A stretch of 51,506 nt of DNA from Nitrosomonadales bacterium (GTDB lineage: Bacteria; Pseudomonadota; Gammaproteobacteria; Burkholderiales; Gallionellaceae). Shown one piece after another: positions 43,968 through 51,506 of this stretch. The notes under the pieces were generated by a model. It made no database searches. It worked only from the letters and a program-made list of their open reading frames with translations, and was not told the DNA's origin. Within the stretch, counting starts at the first letter, position 1, and every line of letters starts with the position of its first letter. Where the stretch lies: contig JACPYR010000048.1 in NCBI GenBank assembly GCA_016195965.1, positions 1 to 51,506 on the forward strand, written 5' to 3'. The translations under genes and the position numbers were made by a program.

Positions 43968-44849
43968 TTATACTTTCTTTACCTCGCGAGCTTTTCCAAC
44001 CATTTGATAAGTTTTTCGGAAAAGCTCGTAAATATCACCTGCTGATGATGACGGTGTAGCATCTTTCATACTGCAGAATATATCGTAATACTGTTTGAAT
44101 CGCTCCCTGTCGTGTGTTTTGTGCCAAGTCCAGCCAATTCCAGGTTTTTCGTGAAATGGTAATTTAACAGTTGCACTTCGCTTCATTACAAAGGCAAATA
44201 CGTCATTATTGATGGATTTGACGAGAGTAAAAGTCAAATCGGCTATATCTTCTAAAGCAGCTTTCTTTAGAAGGATCGGTTTCTCCAGAAATTTGCTGTG
44301 CGCGCTTAATCCTAGAGCTGTGCCATTCTTAACTCCAAGCCTACCAAATCGGTGGGTACAGCAGTGTCGAAGCTGGCAAATTTTATCAAACTCGCCAAGC
44401 AAATCTGTTGTCCCACTCGACAAATTAGGCATATCAATGAACTTAGCTAGTGCCTTAGGAATCGATTTCTCCTCGGAGAAGTTTGTTTCTTCTAGCAAAG
44501 CATCAGGCAGTACATGCTTCTCGTGATGTAGTACCGCTCCATAAGGGAGCGGAAAATTTTCACAGCGAATCTGCGTAAAGGGATCGCAATTAACCAATCT
44601 TCTGATTAGTACACGCATGTAACTCTCCACAGCCGATACATAACCAAGGAGAAAAAGGCGGCCTAACTCAGGAGGGACTTCTTCTGATTCTTGAAGGCTT
44701 GCCCAAGGTTTATTGAGTGGCAGACAATTATCTAGGAATTGATCAACAGGAGAGGCATCCTTATCCATATGCACACCATCGAAAAGCTGAGCGGTATCGA
44801 GCTTAGCTTTAGGTGCGCGAACTGCAACTATGGAAGCGTAATTATCCAT
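43968..44849 (-). CDS. HEPN-like protein, third gene of the methylase-ATPase cassette
   Basis: The 293-residue product has no clear named family. A helix around residues 155-170 reads FDKICQLRHCCTHRFGRLGV; R161-x4-H166 is the R-x4-6-H signature of HEPN ribonucleases, and the following G-R-L-G fits the RH-x-x-x-H-x-x-G pattern of defence-type HEPN proteins (MAE_28990/RiboL-PSP-like). The start is seven bases from the ATPase stop, so it is the last gene of an operon of three. I infer an RNA-cleaving effector. AT-richer than the flanks. ATG 44849. Confidence 0.6.
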   Translation of the reverse strand: MDNYASIVAVRAPKAKLDTAQLFDGVHMDKDASPVDQFLDNCLPLNKPWASLQESEEVPPELGRLFLLGYVSAVESYMRVLIRRLVNCDPFTQIRCENFPLPYGAVLHHEKHVLPDALLEETNFSEEKSIPKALAKFIDMPNLSSGTTDLLGEFDKICQLRHCCTHRFGRLGVKNGTALGLSAHSKFLEKPILLKKAALEDIADLTFTLVKSINNDVFAFVMKRSATVKLPFHEKPGIGWTWHKTHDRERFKQYYDIFCSMKDATPSSSAGDIYELFRKTYQMVGKAREVKKV

Positions 44850-44856
44850 TTCAGGC

Positions 44857-46599
44857 TCAGGACAGGAAGTCGTCTACGTAACTATTAAGCACGTCTACAA
44901 TACGTGCGGTTCGTTGTTTCCCAAAACCCCACACAGTCAGCAACTCAGCTGCCGGATCTTGTTTGGCCAAATAGTCACGGATAGTTTTAAAGAAAGGCAG
45001 GTTTTTTGCAATTTGTGATCGCTGCCATTGGGTTAGACCAGGCACTTCCGTGATAGGTGTGCTAAGGCATTCGTTGAATGCGGACACATCAACAAGTTGC
45101 TGTCCGCAGTTATGACAAAATCTTTGGTTATCCGTCATTCTTTGCGTGTGGCAATAGGAACAACGGGGTAATGCAAGATTAAGGCTCGCTACAAAATCAT
45201 CGCCCATAATGGTGCTCAAGCTTTTGCGTAGCGGGTGTTTTGTTGGCTTGTAGCGAATTGCTTCTAAGTTCTGTTTTACAGAACCGCTACCTTCTTCTGC
45301 GGTAAACGCTCCAATATTAAGAAGCAGTGCGCTGTGTGGGATGTACTTGTGATATATGCGTATTGGTGAGCCATGTTTTACCTCGCCATCGTCAAAGATA
45401 AGGCCTGCCTCGATAAGTAGCTTTAGCGTGCGCTCCATCAGAGCGACCTTTTCATCGGTGCGCAATCCATACGTGATACCACGCTCATTCCGAAGTAGCA
45501 AAGGTCTATTGTAGTTTTTCAGCTCCTTTGCTAGTTCATGCAGAAACTTTTCGCCACTGGCTACCAGAATTCCAAGCTTGGGAATTTTCTTACCTAGAGT
45601 TCGATATTCACCAAGCCGTGCAGCTAGGTGGTCATTGATAATTCGAACTACACCTTGCTGTGTAGTTTTGAAACCTCCTCGCAGAAAATCTTCCAGCATT
45701 GTTAAATAAGCGCGCGGGATGCCGAAAGCTGCAAAACGAAGTAATGCCTGCGCATCATCCGGGATGCGACTTAAATCCTTGACTCTTACAGATGCAATTT
45801 CATTCATGATCGATTCGTAATCGGCGTTCTCGACCGATATCCATGCCGAGATAGGTACAGAATCTTGCCCTTCATGAAAGCGCGGACTCATCTCCGTTGT
45901 GCCTGGATAGACTGATACTTTTGGCGCAATTGTGGTGGATTTTAGCGACCGCACAATATCCAAAAACTCAACCAAATAATCAGGTGTTAATGACATTGCT
46001 GCATCATCAAGCAGCAAAACCGTAAACTTTCTTCCGGCTGCCTCACATAAGCTATCAATTATGATCTTGGTCCGGTCAATAGAAAGTGAATCCGAAAATA
46101 CTGCCCATTCTCCGTCGATTGTTTGGTTACGCTCTAGCTTGGTGGCAAGTGTTAATAGAGAGTCAATCGGATAACCATGAGACTTCAAAAGATCTGATGC
46201 AGTGTCGAGCTTAGGTATCCAAGCGTCGCAACTTTCTTTAGTAGATAAAAGAATTCTGGCAAGAACCCAAGAATGGAAAAGATGAGATGCGCCGACGTTA
46301 CTTGATAGCAATGGCTCTAAGCGAAAATAACGCTGGAAAGAGGCAAATACTGCAAACGGCTTAGCCTTATTATTTCTACAAGCAAGCCATGCAAAACGCA
46401 TCATATGTGTCTTGCCGCAACCGCGAGGTCCGACAATGGTACGTAAGGCACGGTTCGTCAGTTCTGCCGTGACGTTATGAAATAGAGCCCCAGCTTGCGC
46501 TGTTTCTGCAGGCAAATCCTCTAGCGGAATATAGTCAGCCCTTTGTTGCAGTGTTGCATTTAGGGTGGCTACATCGTTATTAGTGGTGATCCCTGTCAT
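44857..46599 (-). CDS. P-loop ATPase with zinc ribbon, second gene of the cassette
   Basis: A 580-residue protein. GPRGCGKT (57-64) is Walker A, FTVLLLDDAAMS (192-203) Walker B. The region fits an AAA/ORC-like or STAND-type ATPase, and the helical part after it (about 280-420) looks like a winged-helix C-terminus. A four-Cys zinc ribbon sits at C480-x2-C483 and C495-x2-C498 (CSYCHTQRMTDNQRFCHNCG). The last 60 residues (LTVWGFGKQRTARIVDVLNS) form a helical bundle. It should be the switch of the cassette. ATG 46599, 13 bp behind the methylase. No named family recognised. Confidence 0.75.
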   Translation of the reverse strand: MTGITTNNDVATLNATLQQRADYIPLEDLPAETAQAGALFHNVTAELTNRALRTIVGPRGCGKTHMMRFAWLACRNNKAKPFAVFASFQRYFRLEPLLSSNVGASHLFHSWVLARILLSTKESCDAWIPKLDTASDLLKSHGYPIDSLLTLATKLERNQTIDGEWAVFSDSLSIDRTKIIIDSLCEAAGRKFTVLLLDDAAMSLTPDYLVEFLDIVRSLKSTTIAPKVSVYPGTTEMSPRFHEGQDSVPISAWISVENADYESIMNEIASVRVKDLSRIPDDAQALLRFAAFGIPRAYLTMLEDFLRGGFKTTQQGVVRIINDHLAARLGEYRTLGKKIPKLGILVASGEKFLHELAKELKNYNRPLLLRNERGITYGLRTDEKVALMERTLKLLIEAGLIFDDGEVKHGSPIRIYHKYIPHSALLLNIGAFTAEEGSGSVKQNLEAIRYKPTKHPLRKSLSTIMGDDFVASLNLALPRCSYCHTQRMTDNQRFCHNCGQQLVDVSAFNECLSTPITEVPGLTQWQRSQIAKNLPFFKTIRDYLAKQDPAAELLTVWGFGKQRTARIVDVLNSYVDDFLS

Positions 46600-46612
46600 G
46601 GTTTTATTGCCC

Positions 46613-47833
46613 CTAAATTTTGAGGCTTAGTAATGCGTCGATTGTTATAAATGTTGCCCCGACACCATGTGCGGCCGCAAGCAGTGCGGCACGACCTTTC
46701 GTGCTTTTTAAATATCTCAGCACTCTTTCTTGAAACTGTGGATGAACACGTAAAATCAGAATGCAGTCTGAAACGGCTACAGCTCCATGCATTACGCCAC
46801 ACACCTTGCTGTCAAAATTGCGCCCCACACGTGCCAGAAGAATATCCCCTGGTAGAGCAAGTGATCTGCCAGCAATGAGTTGATCTTTCTTGGTTAGCCG
46901 AAACTGCCGCGGTACGTTCACAGCACCACCGTCAAAGTCAGTTGTATGAAAAATCCGGAAAGGAGCGACCTTCCTTTGTGTGGAGGAATAAGTGCCACGT
47001 GTAATGTGCTGCGTTACATCGCGAAGCTCAAATCCAACTCGTTTTTGATTCTCACGGCTTAACGTATTTGATAGATAAGAATAATCAAGGCGTGCGGCGG
47101 CTCTGTCTGGGCACAAAAGAATCGGGGAAGATAGCAGGCCGTTGTTATCGAGGCGCTGAATATGGATGTCTTTGCCATCAGGCTGATTCTTCGTGAGTAC
47201 AACAATGTGCGCCTTAGCGTCTGTTTTATGAAATACACGGCGTGGCAGCTCAATAATTCGCTCCAATCTATGAGCCGTTGCTAGTGAGTGGCGAAGCTTT
47301 GAATATCTTTCGCCAGCAATTACACCGTCAGGCAGGATAATACCCAGCTTGCCATCTTCACGCAGAAATCTCAGATTTTGTGCTATGAACAATATGTCGG
47401 CTTGTACGCAACCGATTTTGGGGATAATGTGGCTCAGACCTGCATCTTCTAGAATTTCTGCAAAATGCTTGCGCCATTTCGGACGTACATAGGGGGGGTT
47501 GCACAAACCAGAGTCAACTTCACCAAAACGCAGGCCTATCTTTTCTGCAAGCGAACTATCAAGCGCATCAGCAATATGGTGCCTAAAAGTTGACCCGTAA
47601 CGAGACCTGAGTGAAGAACTTTCAGCCTTCTGGTCAATGTCAACTGTGATGAAATGTGTGCTCTCCCAATGCCTGCGTGCTTCACCAACCAGCGCACCAC
47701 TACCGGCTCCAAGATCGATGGCAAGCTTAGGGCTATCCACGGCCATGGATTCAACGAGCAGACTTGCAATATCTGAGTCTGTGTAATAGCGCCCGAAATG
47801 ATCAGAGGTCTTGGGGATATGCGATAGTTGCAT
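46613..47833 (-). CDS. N6-adenine DNA methyltransferase, first gene of the cassette
   Basis: A 406-residue methylase. HFGRYYTDSDIASLLVESM (from residue 12) is the N-terminal signature of type I/IIG-like adenine methylases, DLGAGSG (40-46) motif I, and LCNPPYVRP the NPPY catalytic motif (112-115). The C-terminal half (about 250-406) looks like a target-recognition domain (ITRGTYSSTQRKVAPFRIFH, GDILLARVGRNFDS). No endonuclease domain is attached. As first gene of the operon it probably marks host DNA or modulates the ATPase-HEPN pair. ATG 47833 follows TAATGC without a strong site. Confidence 0.85.
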   Translation of the reverse strand: MQLSHIPKTSDHFGRYYTDSDIASLLVESMAVDSPKLAIDLGAGSGALVGEARRHWESTHFITVDIDQKAESSSLRSRYGSTFRHHIADALDSSLAEKIGLRFGEVDSGLCNPPYVRPKWRKHFAEILEDAGLSHIIPKIGCVQADILFIAQNLRFLREDGKLGIILPDGVIAGERYSKLRHSLATAHRLERIIELPRRVFHKTDAKAHIVVLTKNQPDGKDIHIQRLDNNGLLSSPILLCPDRAAARLDYSYLSNTLSRENQKRVGFELRDVTQHITRGTYSSTQRKVAPFRIFHTTDFDGGAVNVPRQFRLTKKDQLIAGRSLALPGDILLARVGRNFDSKVCGVMHGAVAVSDCILILRVHPQFQERVLRYLKSTKGRAALLAAAHGVGATFITIDALLSLKI

Positions 47834-48363
47834 TAGCTCTCTCGTGTATTAGTGTCACATATACGCATTGTAAATTATCTAACGCAATAATTAGTACGGA
47901 TCAATGGTGCCAAAGGGGTTAAGTTCGAATTATTTTTCAATCAAGCAAGCAATTAGTCCGCGCGCCAGAACGGCGCAAAGGAAAAGCTGAGATGCTTGCA
48001 ACCATGTTATCCCCCTTAAATAACAAACTTGCTGATTGAACGTTCCGATGGTGAAGGGACTCGCGCCAACTGTTATGCGTTTTAAATATCCGTTCAATTA
48101 AACGGGTCAGCTTCGAATTATTTTTGCACGTACACAAACTCCCTCATGCCAGTCCGCACCTCCAATGTACCGGAGTCGAATTGTTTTGGCGAGTGTGCTG
48201 TAACAATCAGAACCATCTGTAGCCACGTTTTATTTTTGGCCCATGAGATTCCGCCGGCCCCGTTTGGCGCGAATGCGTTCATCTGGGCGCGGCGCACCTT
48301 GCCTTGAGATGAGTGTCTTGTCATGTGGCATGTTCAAACTGATAACGCAGCGGGGGTGGGAAC
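47834..48363. other. 530-bp intergenic stretch with a 14-bp direct repeat
   Basis: Promoter region of the cassette on the left. TTCGAATTATTTTT occurs at 47924-47937 and again at 48112-48125, 188 bp apart, in similar context (GGGT..AG before). No convincing gene; a 68-codon minus-strand frame (48118-48324) is open but has no recognisable homology. The repeats may mark a past insertion or recombination. Confidence 0.45.
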
Positions 48364-49157
48364 ATGAAACTTGAAATCATTTCCAAGTATCCATCCGGCG
48401 ATACACACCTGCGCCCTCTCCTTTTTGTGCACGGGGCGTTGCACGCGGCCTGGTGTGGGATGTTCATTTTCTCGGCTACTTCGCTCAACACGGCTACGCA
48501 GCTCATGCCGTCAATCTGCGCGGGCACGGCAACAGCGAAGGATGGGAAAAATTGCGCTGGACACGCATTGCCGACTATGTCGAGGACTTGACCAGTGCGG
48601 TTCGGCAATTACCCAGCCAGCCCATCTTGATCGGGCATGCCATGGGTGGATTTGTCATCCAGAAATATCTTGAGAATCACTCTTCTCCCGCAGCCGTTCT
48701 ATTGTCCTCTCCTTCTCCTGCAGGGCTTCTACCAACAGCCATCAGGTTTGCACGGCGGCGCCCTTTGATTTTTGCCAAGGTCAATTTGACCTTCAGCCTT
48801 TACCCGCTCGCAGCCACTCCTCATTTAGCGCGCGAGGCTTTTTTTTCTGATGACTTGGCAGAAGAGCAATTGGTGGAATATTGTAAACAGATGCAGGACG
48901 ATTCTTTTATGGCTTTTCTGGATATGGTTGCACTCGATCTGCCCAAGCCCGAGAAAATAAAGACACCTCTGCTCGTTCTGGGTGCAGCACGGGATAACAT
49001 GCTCAAGCCCAATGAAATCGAAGACACGGCGCGAGCTTACAATACACAAGCTGAAATTATCGCTGATGTGGCACACAACAGCATGCTCGAACAAAATTGG
49101 CAGGCCGTGGCGAAGCACATCCTGGTTTGGCTAAAAGAGCTGGAATGCAAAAAATAG
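48364..49157 (+). CDS. alpha/beta hydrolase, frameshifted, with nucleophile Ser replaced by Ala
   Basis: ATG 48364 begins MKLEIISKYPSGDTHLRPLL with FVHGALHAAWC, the oxyanion-hole region. After this the frame must shift to WDVHFLGYFAQHGYAAHAVN; adding one T near 48452 (TGTGGG to TGTTGGG) restores a 264-residue protein. The nucleophile elbow reads IGHAMGG (GCC at 48639-48641) where GHSMGG is usual. The later Asp (ARDNMLKP) and His (DVAHNSMLEQ) are present. So two independent defects are visible: a frameshift and a missing Ser. Possibly a decaying gene; Ala in this position also occurs in some family members such as RutD. Confidence 0.8.
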
Positions 49158-49426
49158 AAACACGGATGGCTGGTTTATCGCTTTTGCTGGCATGGGCTTG
49201 GTGCGTGCAAGTTTCCAAATTCATCAATTTATGGAAATTGTCGCGTAGCGGAAAGCAAAAAATTTTATTTAATGAATCCAGCATCCAGATCGCCCAAAAA
49301 CTTTTGGGTATCAAGATGGGTTTGGTTGGCAAGGCACTGACATTTAATCTGCGATATTTGGATTTGAACTTTCCGTTGGGTAGTCTGTCTTGGGCTGAGT
49401 TGATTTTTGACGTGCATCAAAGCTAA
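49145..49426 (+). CDS. hypothetical protein overlapping the hydrolase stop
   Basis: ATG 49145 lies inside the last codons of the hydrolase (ATG overlaps TGC AAA AAA TAG), giving about 93 codons. The beginning (MAGLSLLLAWAWCVQV) is hydrophobic; the rest is rich in Leu, Lys and Asn with no match I know. No clear ribosome site. It may be a real overlapping gene or chance. Confidence 0.3.
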   Translation: MQKIETRMAGLSLLLAWAWCVQVSKFINLWKLSRSGKQKILFNESSIQIAQKLLGIKMGLVGKALTFNLRYLDLNFPLGSLSWAELIFDVHQS

Positions 49427-49533
49427 AGGCATTGCCCCTTCTCGTTGCATTGCTTCTTTCCACACGCAACGATCAACGTGATAGAGTCATCCTCATTCAT
49501 CTATATAACCCGATTTTCAGAAAGGCTTCTTGT

Positions 49534-50046
49534 ATGAAAAAAACCACAGCTTATTTTGCCGCCCTCTCCTGCCTGGTGATCAGCACCGGCCTGGCACATG
49601 CCGAAGGTGATGCATGCGATAAGAACATGCCCGCTCAGCATCACGGGAAAATGGACCCCATGACGTTCAGCAAGCTGGACACCAATGGCGATGGCGTGAT
49701 CTCGAAGAAAGAGTTCAACGCCTACAACGCCAAGCACTTCAAGGAGCTGGACATCAACAAGGATGGCAAGCTTACGCTGGAGGAGTTGCAGGGTGGACAC
49801 ACGCAAGGGATGGGGCACGGTGATGCAACCACCCATCTTGATCAACGCTTCAATGCCGCAGACACTAATCACGATGGCGGATTGGATCGCGATGAGGCGA
49901 AGAATATGCCGATGTTGGCGATGTACTTCGATGAAGTAGATGCCAACAAGGACGGCAAGGTGACGCGTCAGGAATATTTCGACGCGATGCCCTTGTTGCA
50001 CGGCGCCAAGAAGATAGCCCCGAAGCAAAAGATGGAATCGATGTAA
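49534..50046 (+). CDS. secreted protein with four EF-hand motifs
   Basis: A 170-residue protein with signal peptide MKKTTAYFAALSCLVISTGL (cleavage after AHA). Four calcium-binding EF-hands follow: LDTNGDGVISKKEF, LDINKDGKLTLEEL, ADTNHDGGLDRDEA and VDANKDGKVTRQEY. All have Asp at position 1 and Gly at 6; the third is less perfect. A His-rich stretch (GGHTQGMGHGDATTH) lies between hands two and three and could also bind metal. ATG 49534 has AAAGGC upstream. The gene ends in a strong terminator, so it is monocistronic. Calmodulin-like proteins of this type are probably periplasmic calcium or metal sensors. Confidence 0.9.
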   Translation: MKKTTAYFAALSCLVISTGLAHAEGDACDKNMPAQHHGKMDPMTFSKLDTNGDGVISKKEFNAYNAKHFKELDINKDGKLTLEELQGGHTQGMGHGDATTHLDQRFNAADTNHDGGLDRDEAKNMPMLAMYFDEVDANKDGKVTRQEYFDAMPLLHGAKKIAPKQKMESM

Positions 50047-50062
50047 TCACTCATGCAGTGAC

Positions 50063-50099
50063 AAATGACGAGGCCAGCGTTAAGCTGGCCTCGTCATTT
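50063..50099 (+). terminator. terminator after the EF-hand gene
   Basis: AAATGACGAGGCCAGC (50063-50078) is inverted at 50084-50099 with a GTTAA loop: a perfect 16-bp stem followed by TATAG. It probably ends the EF-hand transcript. Confidence 0.85.
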
Positions 50100-50139
50100 A
50101 TAGCTCCATCATATTTGTGGTGCATATGTTAACCAAGAG

Positions 50140-51384
50140 GTGGCATTGACTTCCGTACAGAGCGTATTGGCTGCCTTCGCCATCATTCTGATCGACCTGT
50201 TAGGTCGAGCCGGGTTAGACAAGGTGTTGGCATTGTCCGGTGGGCCGACCATGGTGGCATTCTGGGCGCAATTGCAGTCGGTGCTGGAACTGGTAGGTGC
50301 AGTGGCCATGGCGGGTGTGCTGCAGGGGCTGACCGTCTTGATCGCCCAGATAAACGAAGCGAGTGACGAACGCAACCTGTTGCGTGACGCCCTCAAACTG
50401 GGCTTGGGCACATCGTTGGTGATGGCAATGATAGTCGCACTGGCCGCACCCGAGCTGGCGGATTGGCTCACCCAAAAAAAGATTGATGCCGGCTTGTTTT
50501 TGCTTGCCGCATGCGCCGGCTGTATCGCGGTGATTCCAGCCACGCTCAACGCCTACTGGCTGGGAAAACACCAGCAACAGAAAATGCTCGTTCTGGCGCT
50601 GTTTACCAGCGCAGCACTGTTGCTGGTGGCGGCAGCAGCATGGCTCGGACTGACCTTGAGCGGACTGATGTGGGTGCAAAGCCTTGCTCTGGCATGCATC
50701 GGCATCGCGGTTGGCTATTATTTGTTCAAGCTATCACGGACTCACCACCATCATTTGGGCAACAGCGAGTATTTTCGCAAGCTGGTGAAATTCGTACCCG
50801 TCGGTTTGGCGATCGGCATCCTGAGTCCCGTTTCAATGTTGCTGGTTCGCGGCACCTTATCCGGCACGCTTTCCTGGAGCGATGTGGGGATTCTGCAGGC
50901 ATTGTGGCGTTCCACCGAGTGGGTGACCGCCACTGCTGCTGGCGTATTGTCGCTGGTCTTCCTGCCGCGCTTCAGCAGCGTTTACGGCTCGGATAAATTC
51001 ACAAACGAAATGGGACGCGCCGCCGCAATGGTGCTGATTCCGGCAGCCATTTTATTGCTGGTCATATTTTTCAACCAGCGCGCCATACTGGCAACGCTGT
51101 ATGACGCGCGCTTCGTCGTGAGCGACGAGACCGCTGCATTGATCATGCTGGGCAGCTGGATACGCATCGCTTCCTGGGTGTTTTTGTTCGGCTTGTTCGC
51201 CGCGCATCGCACCTTGCTGATCGTGACGGGCGAGATATTGTCGCTGCCTCTTTTCGCGCTGTTGTTGTGGATATTTGCCGACGGCATGACACTGGAGCGA
51301 ACCGCATTGCTTTATTGCGCCAGCTATCTGGCTTATCTCGGCTTTAACGCTTGCGCCTTGTTGCTCAACATGAAGAACCGTTAG
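50140..51384 (+). CDS. polysaccharide flippase-like MATE/Wzx membrane protein
   Basis: A 414-residue integral membrane protein with about 12 hydrophobic helices. LTSVQSVLAAFAIILIDLLG, then VGAVAMAGVLQGLTVLIAQI and PRFSSVYGSDKFTNEMGRAA match the MVF/MATE-like O-antigen or polysaccharide flippases (Wzx). No sugar transferase gene is in view. GTG 50140 is the first start; TTG 50146 lies behind AAGAGG and is equally possible. Substrate unknown. Confidence 0.72.
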   Translation: MALTSVQSVLAAFAIILIDLLGRAGLDKVLALSGGPTMVAFWAQLQSVLELVGAVAMAGVLQGLTVLIAQINEASDERNLLRDALKLGLGTSLVMAMIVALAAPELADWLTQKKIDAGLFLLAACAGCIAVIPATLNAYWLGKHQQQKMLVLALFTSAALLLVAAAAWLGLTLSGLMWVQSLALACIGIAVGYYLFKLSRTHHHHLGNSEYFRKLVKFVPVGLAIGILSPVSMLLVRGTLSGTLSWSDVGILQALWRSTEWVTATAAGVLSLVFLPRFSSVYGSDKFTNEMGRAAAMVLIPAAILLLVIFFNQRAILATLYDARFVVSDETAALIMLGSWIRIASWVFLFGLFAAHRTLLIVTGEILSLPLFALLLWIFADGMTLERTALLYCASYLAYLGFNACALLLNMKNR

Positions 51385-51431
51385 CTTGCATATTTCTCAA
51401 GGGCCGATAAGTGGAACAGCCGTAAAGCATT

Positions 51432-51506
51432 TCAACTCCGCTCGACAAGGCGGCGAATTTCCGGCACACAGGAGCCACATCCGGTACCGGCTTTCAAGCA
51501 TGATCC
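51432..51506 (-). CDS. C-terminal end of a BFD-type [2Fe-2S] protein, cut by the window edge
   Basis: 24 codons run off the window end. CLKAGTGCGSCVPEIRRLVE is the second half of the BFD-like [2Fe-2S] domain (C-x2-C), as found at the end of nitrite reductase large subunits, assimilatory nitrate reductase NasA and bacterioferritin-associated ferredoxin. Stop TGA at 51432-51434. Which of these it belongs to cannot be seen. Confidence 0.75.
   Translation of the reverse strand, partial: GSCLKAGTGCGSCVPEIRRLVERS

Noticed and set aside
43968..47833. Calling the cassette BREX, DISARM or type I restriction-modification.
   Set aside because: None of the PglZ, BrxC, DrmA/B or HsdR signatures is present, only a methylase of a shared fold.
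48118..48324. A 68-codon minus-strand frame.
   Set aside because: No recognisable family and no ribosome site; probably chance or a relic.
1..51506. Search for CRISPR arrays, tRNA and rRNA genes.
   Set aside because: No regularly spaced repeats and no T-arm/acceptor pattern or rRNA sequence was seen by eye.

Overview
The window looks like a chromosomal segment of a betaproteobacterium, probably in or near the Nitrosomonadales (Gallionellaceae/Sideroxydans-like). The reasons are the GC-rich housekeeping genes (ubiA, pepN, pepD, oxyR, nfi, grxD), the families present (VF530, NYN/OST-HTH, DUF155) and the many short palindromic intergenic repeats. The taxonomic call is an inference. No rRNA, tRNA or CRISPR array was seen.

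Layout. 0-1.5 kb: the end of an IS30-family transposase cuts off the start of a DUF4062 gene; a stack of palindromic repeats follows. 1.5-6.4 kb: an NYN-domain protein, an old yellow enzyme and a NitT/TauT-type ABC importer with a REP-like palindrome between binding protein and permease. 6.5-9 kb: VF530, a divergent RsuA-family protein, a tiny membrane ORF and ubiA. 9-12 kb: a peroxide-defence module of rubrerythrin, rubredoxin and a frameshifted rubredoxin reductase, divergent from oxyR. 12-29 kb: mostly single genes: methyltransferases, a cation/proton antiporter, grxD, a decayed transposase, a repeat-built lipoprotein, a VOC/PCP_red fusion, DUF155, a diguanylate cyclase, a flavoprotein, pepD, KTSC, a divergent HemF homologue, an orphan MlaF-like ATPase and a spermidine synthase-like protein, separated by several palindromic elements.

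30.3-37 kb: a TetR regulator faces a six-gene operon (DUF2141, two FtsX/MacB-type permeases, a LolA-like periplasmic protein, an outer-membrane barrel, an ABC ATPase). A 16-bp perfect palindrome lies between them. Together the genes look like a trans-envelope lipid or lipoprotein export machine. 37-44 kb: a SnoaL-like protein, a beta-lactamase-fold hydrolase lacking its nucleophile, two VOC proteins, a broken terpene-cyclase-like gene, nfi and a frameshifted pepN.

44-47.8 kb: an AT-richer, tightly packed three-gene cassette: an N6-adenine DNA methyltransferase, a P-loop ATPase with a zinc ribbon, and a protein with a HEPN-type R-x4-H motif. It has the make-up of a defence system and I cannot match it to a named one; it is the best candidate here for something undescribed. 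48.3-51.5 kb: a frameshifted alpha/beta hydrolase without its nucleophile serine, a four-EF-hand secreted protein, a MATE/Wzx-like flippase and the last codons of a BFD-type [2Fe-2S] protein.

Conserved genes carry apparent single-base indels at about 9,083, 41,504 and 48,452. These could be assembly errors or real decay, and should be checked in reads before calling pseudogenes.
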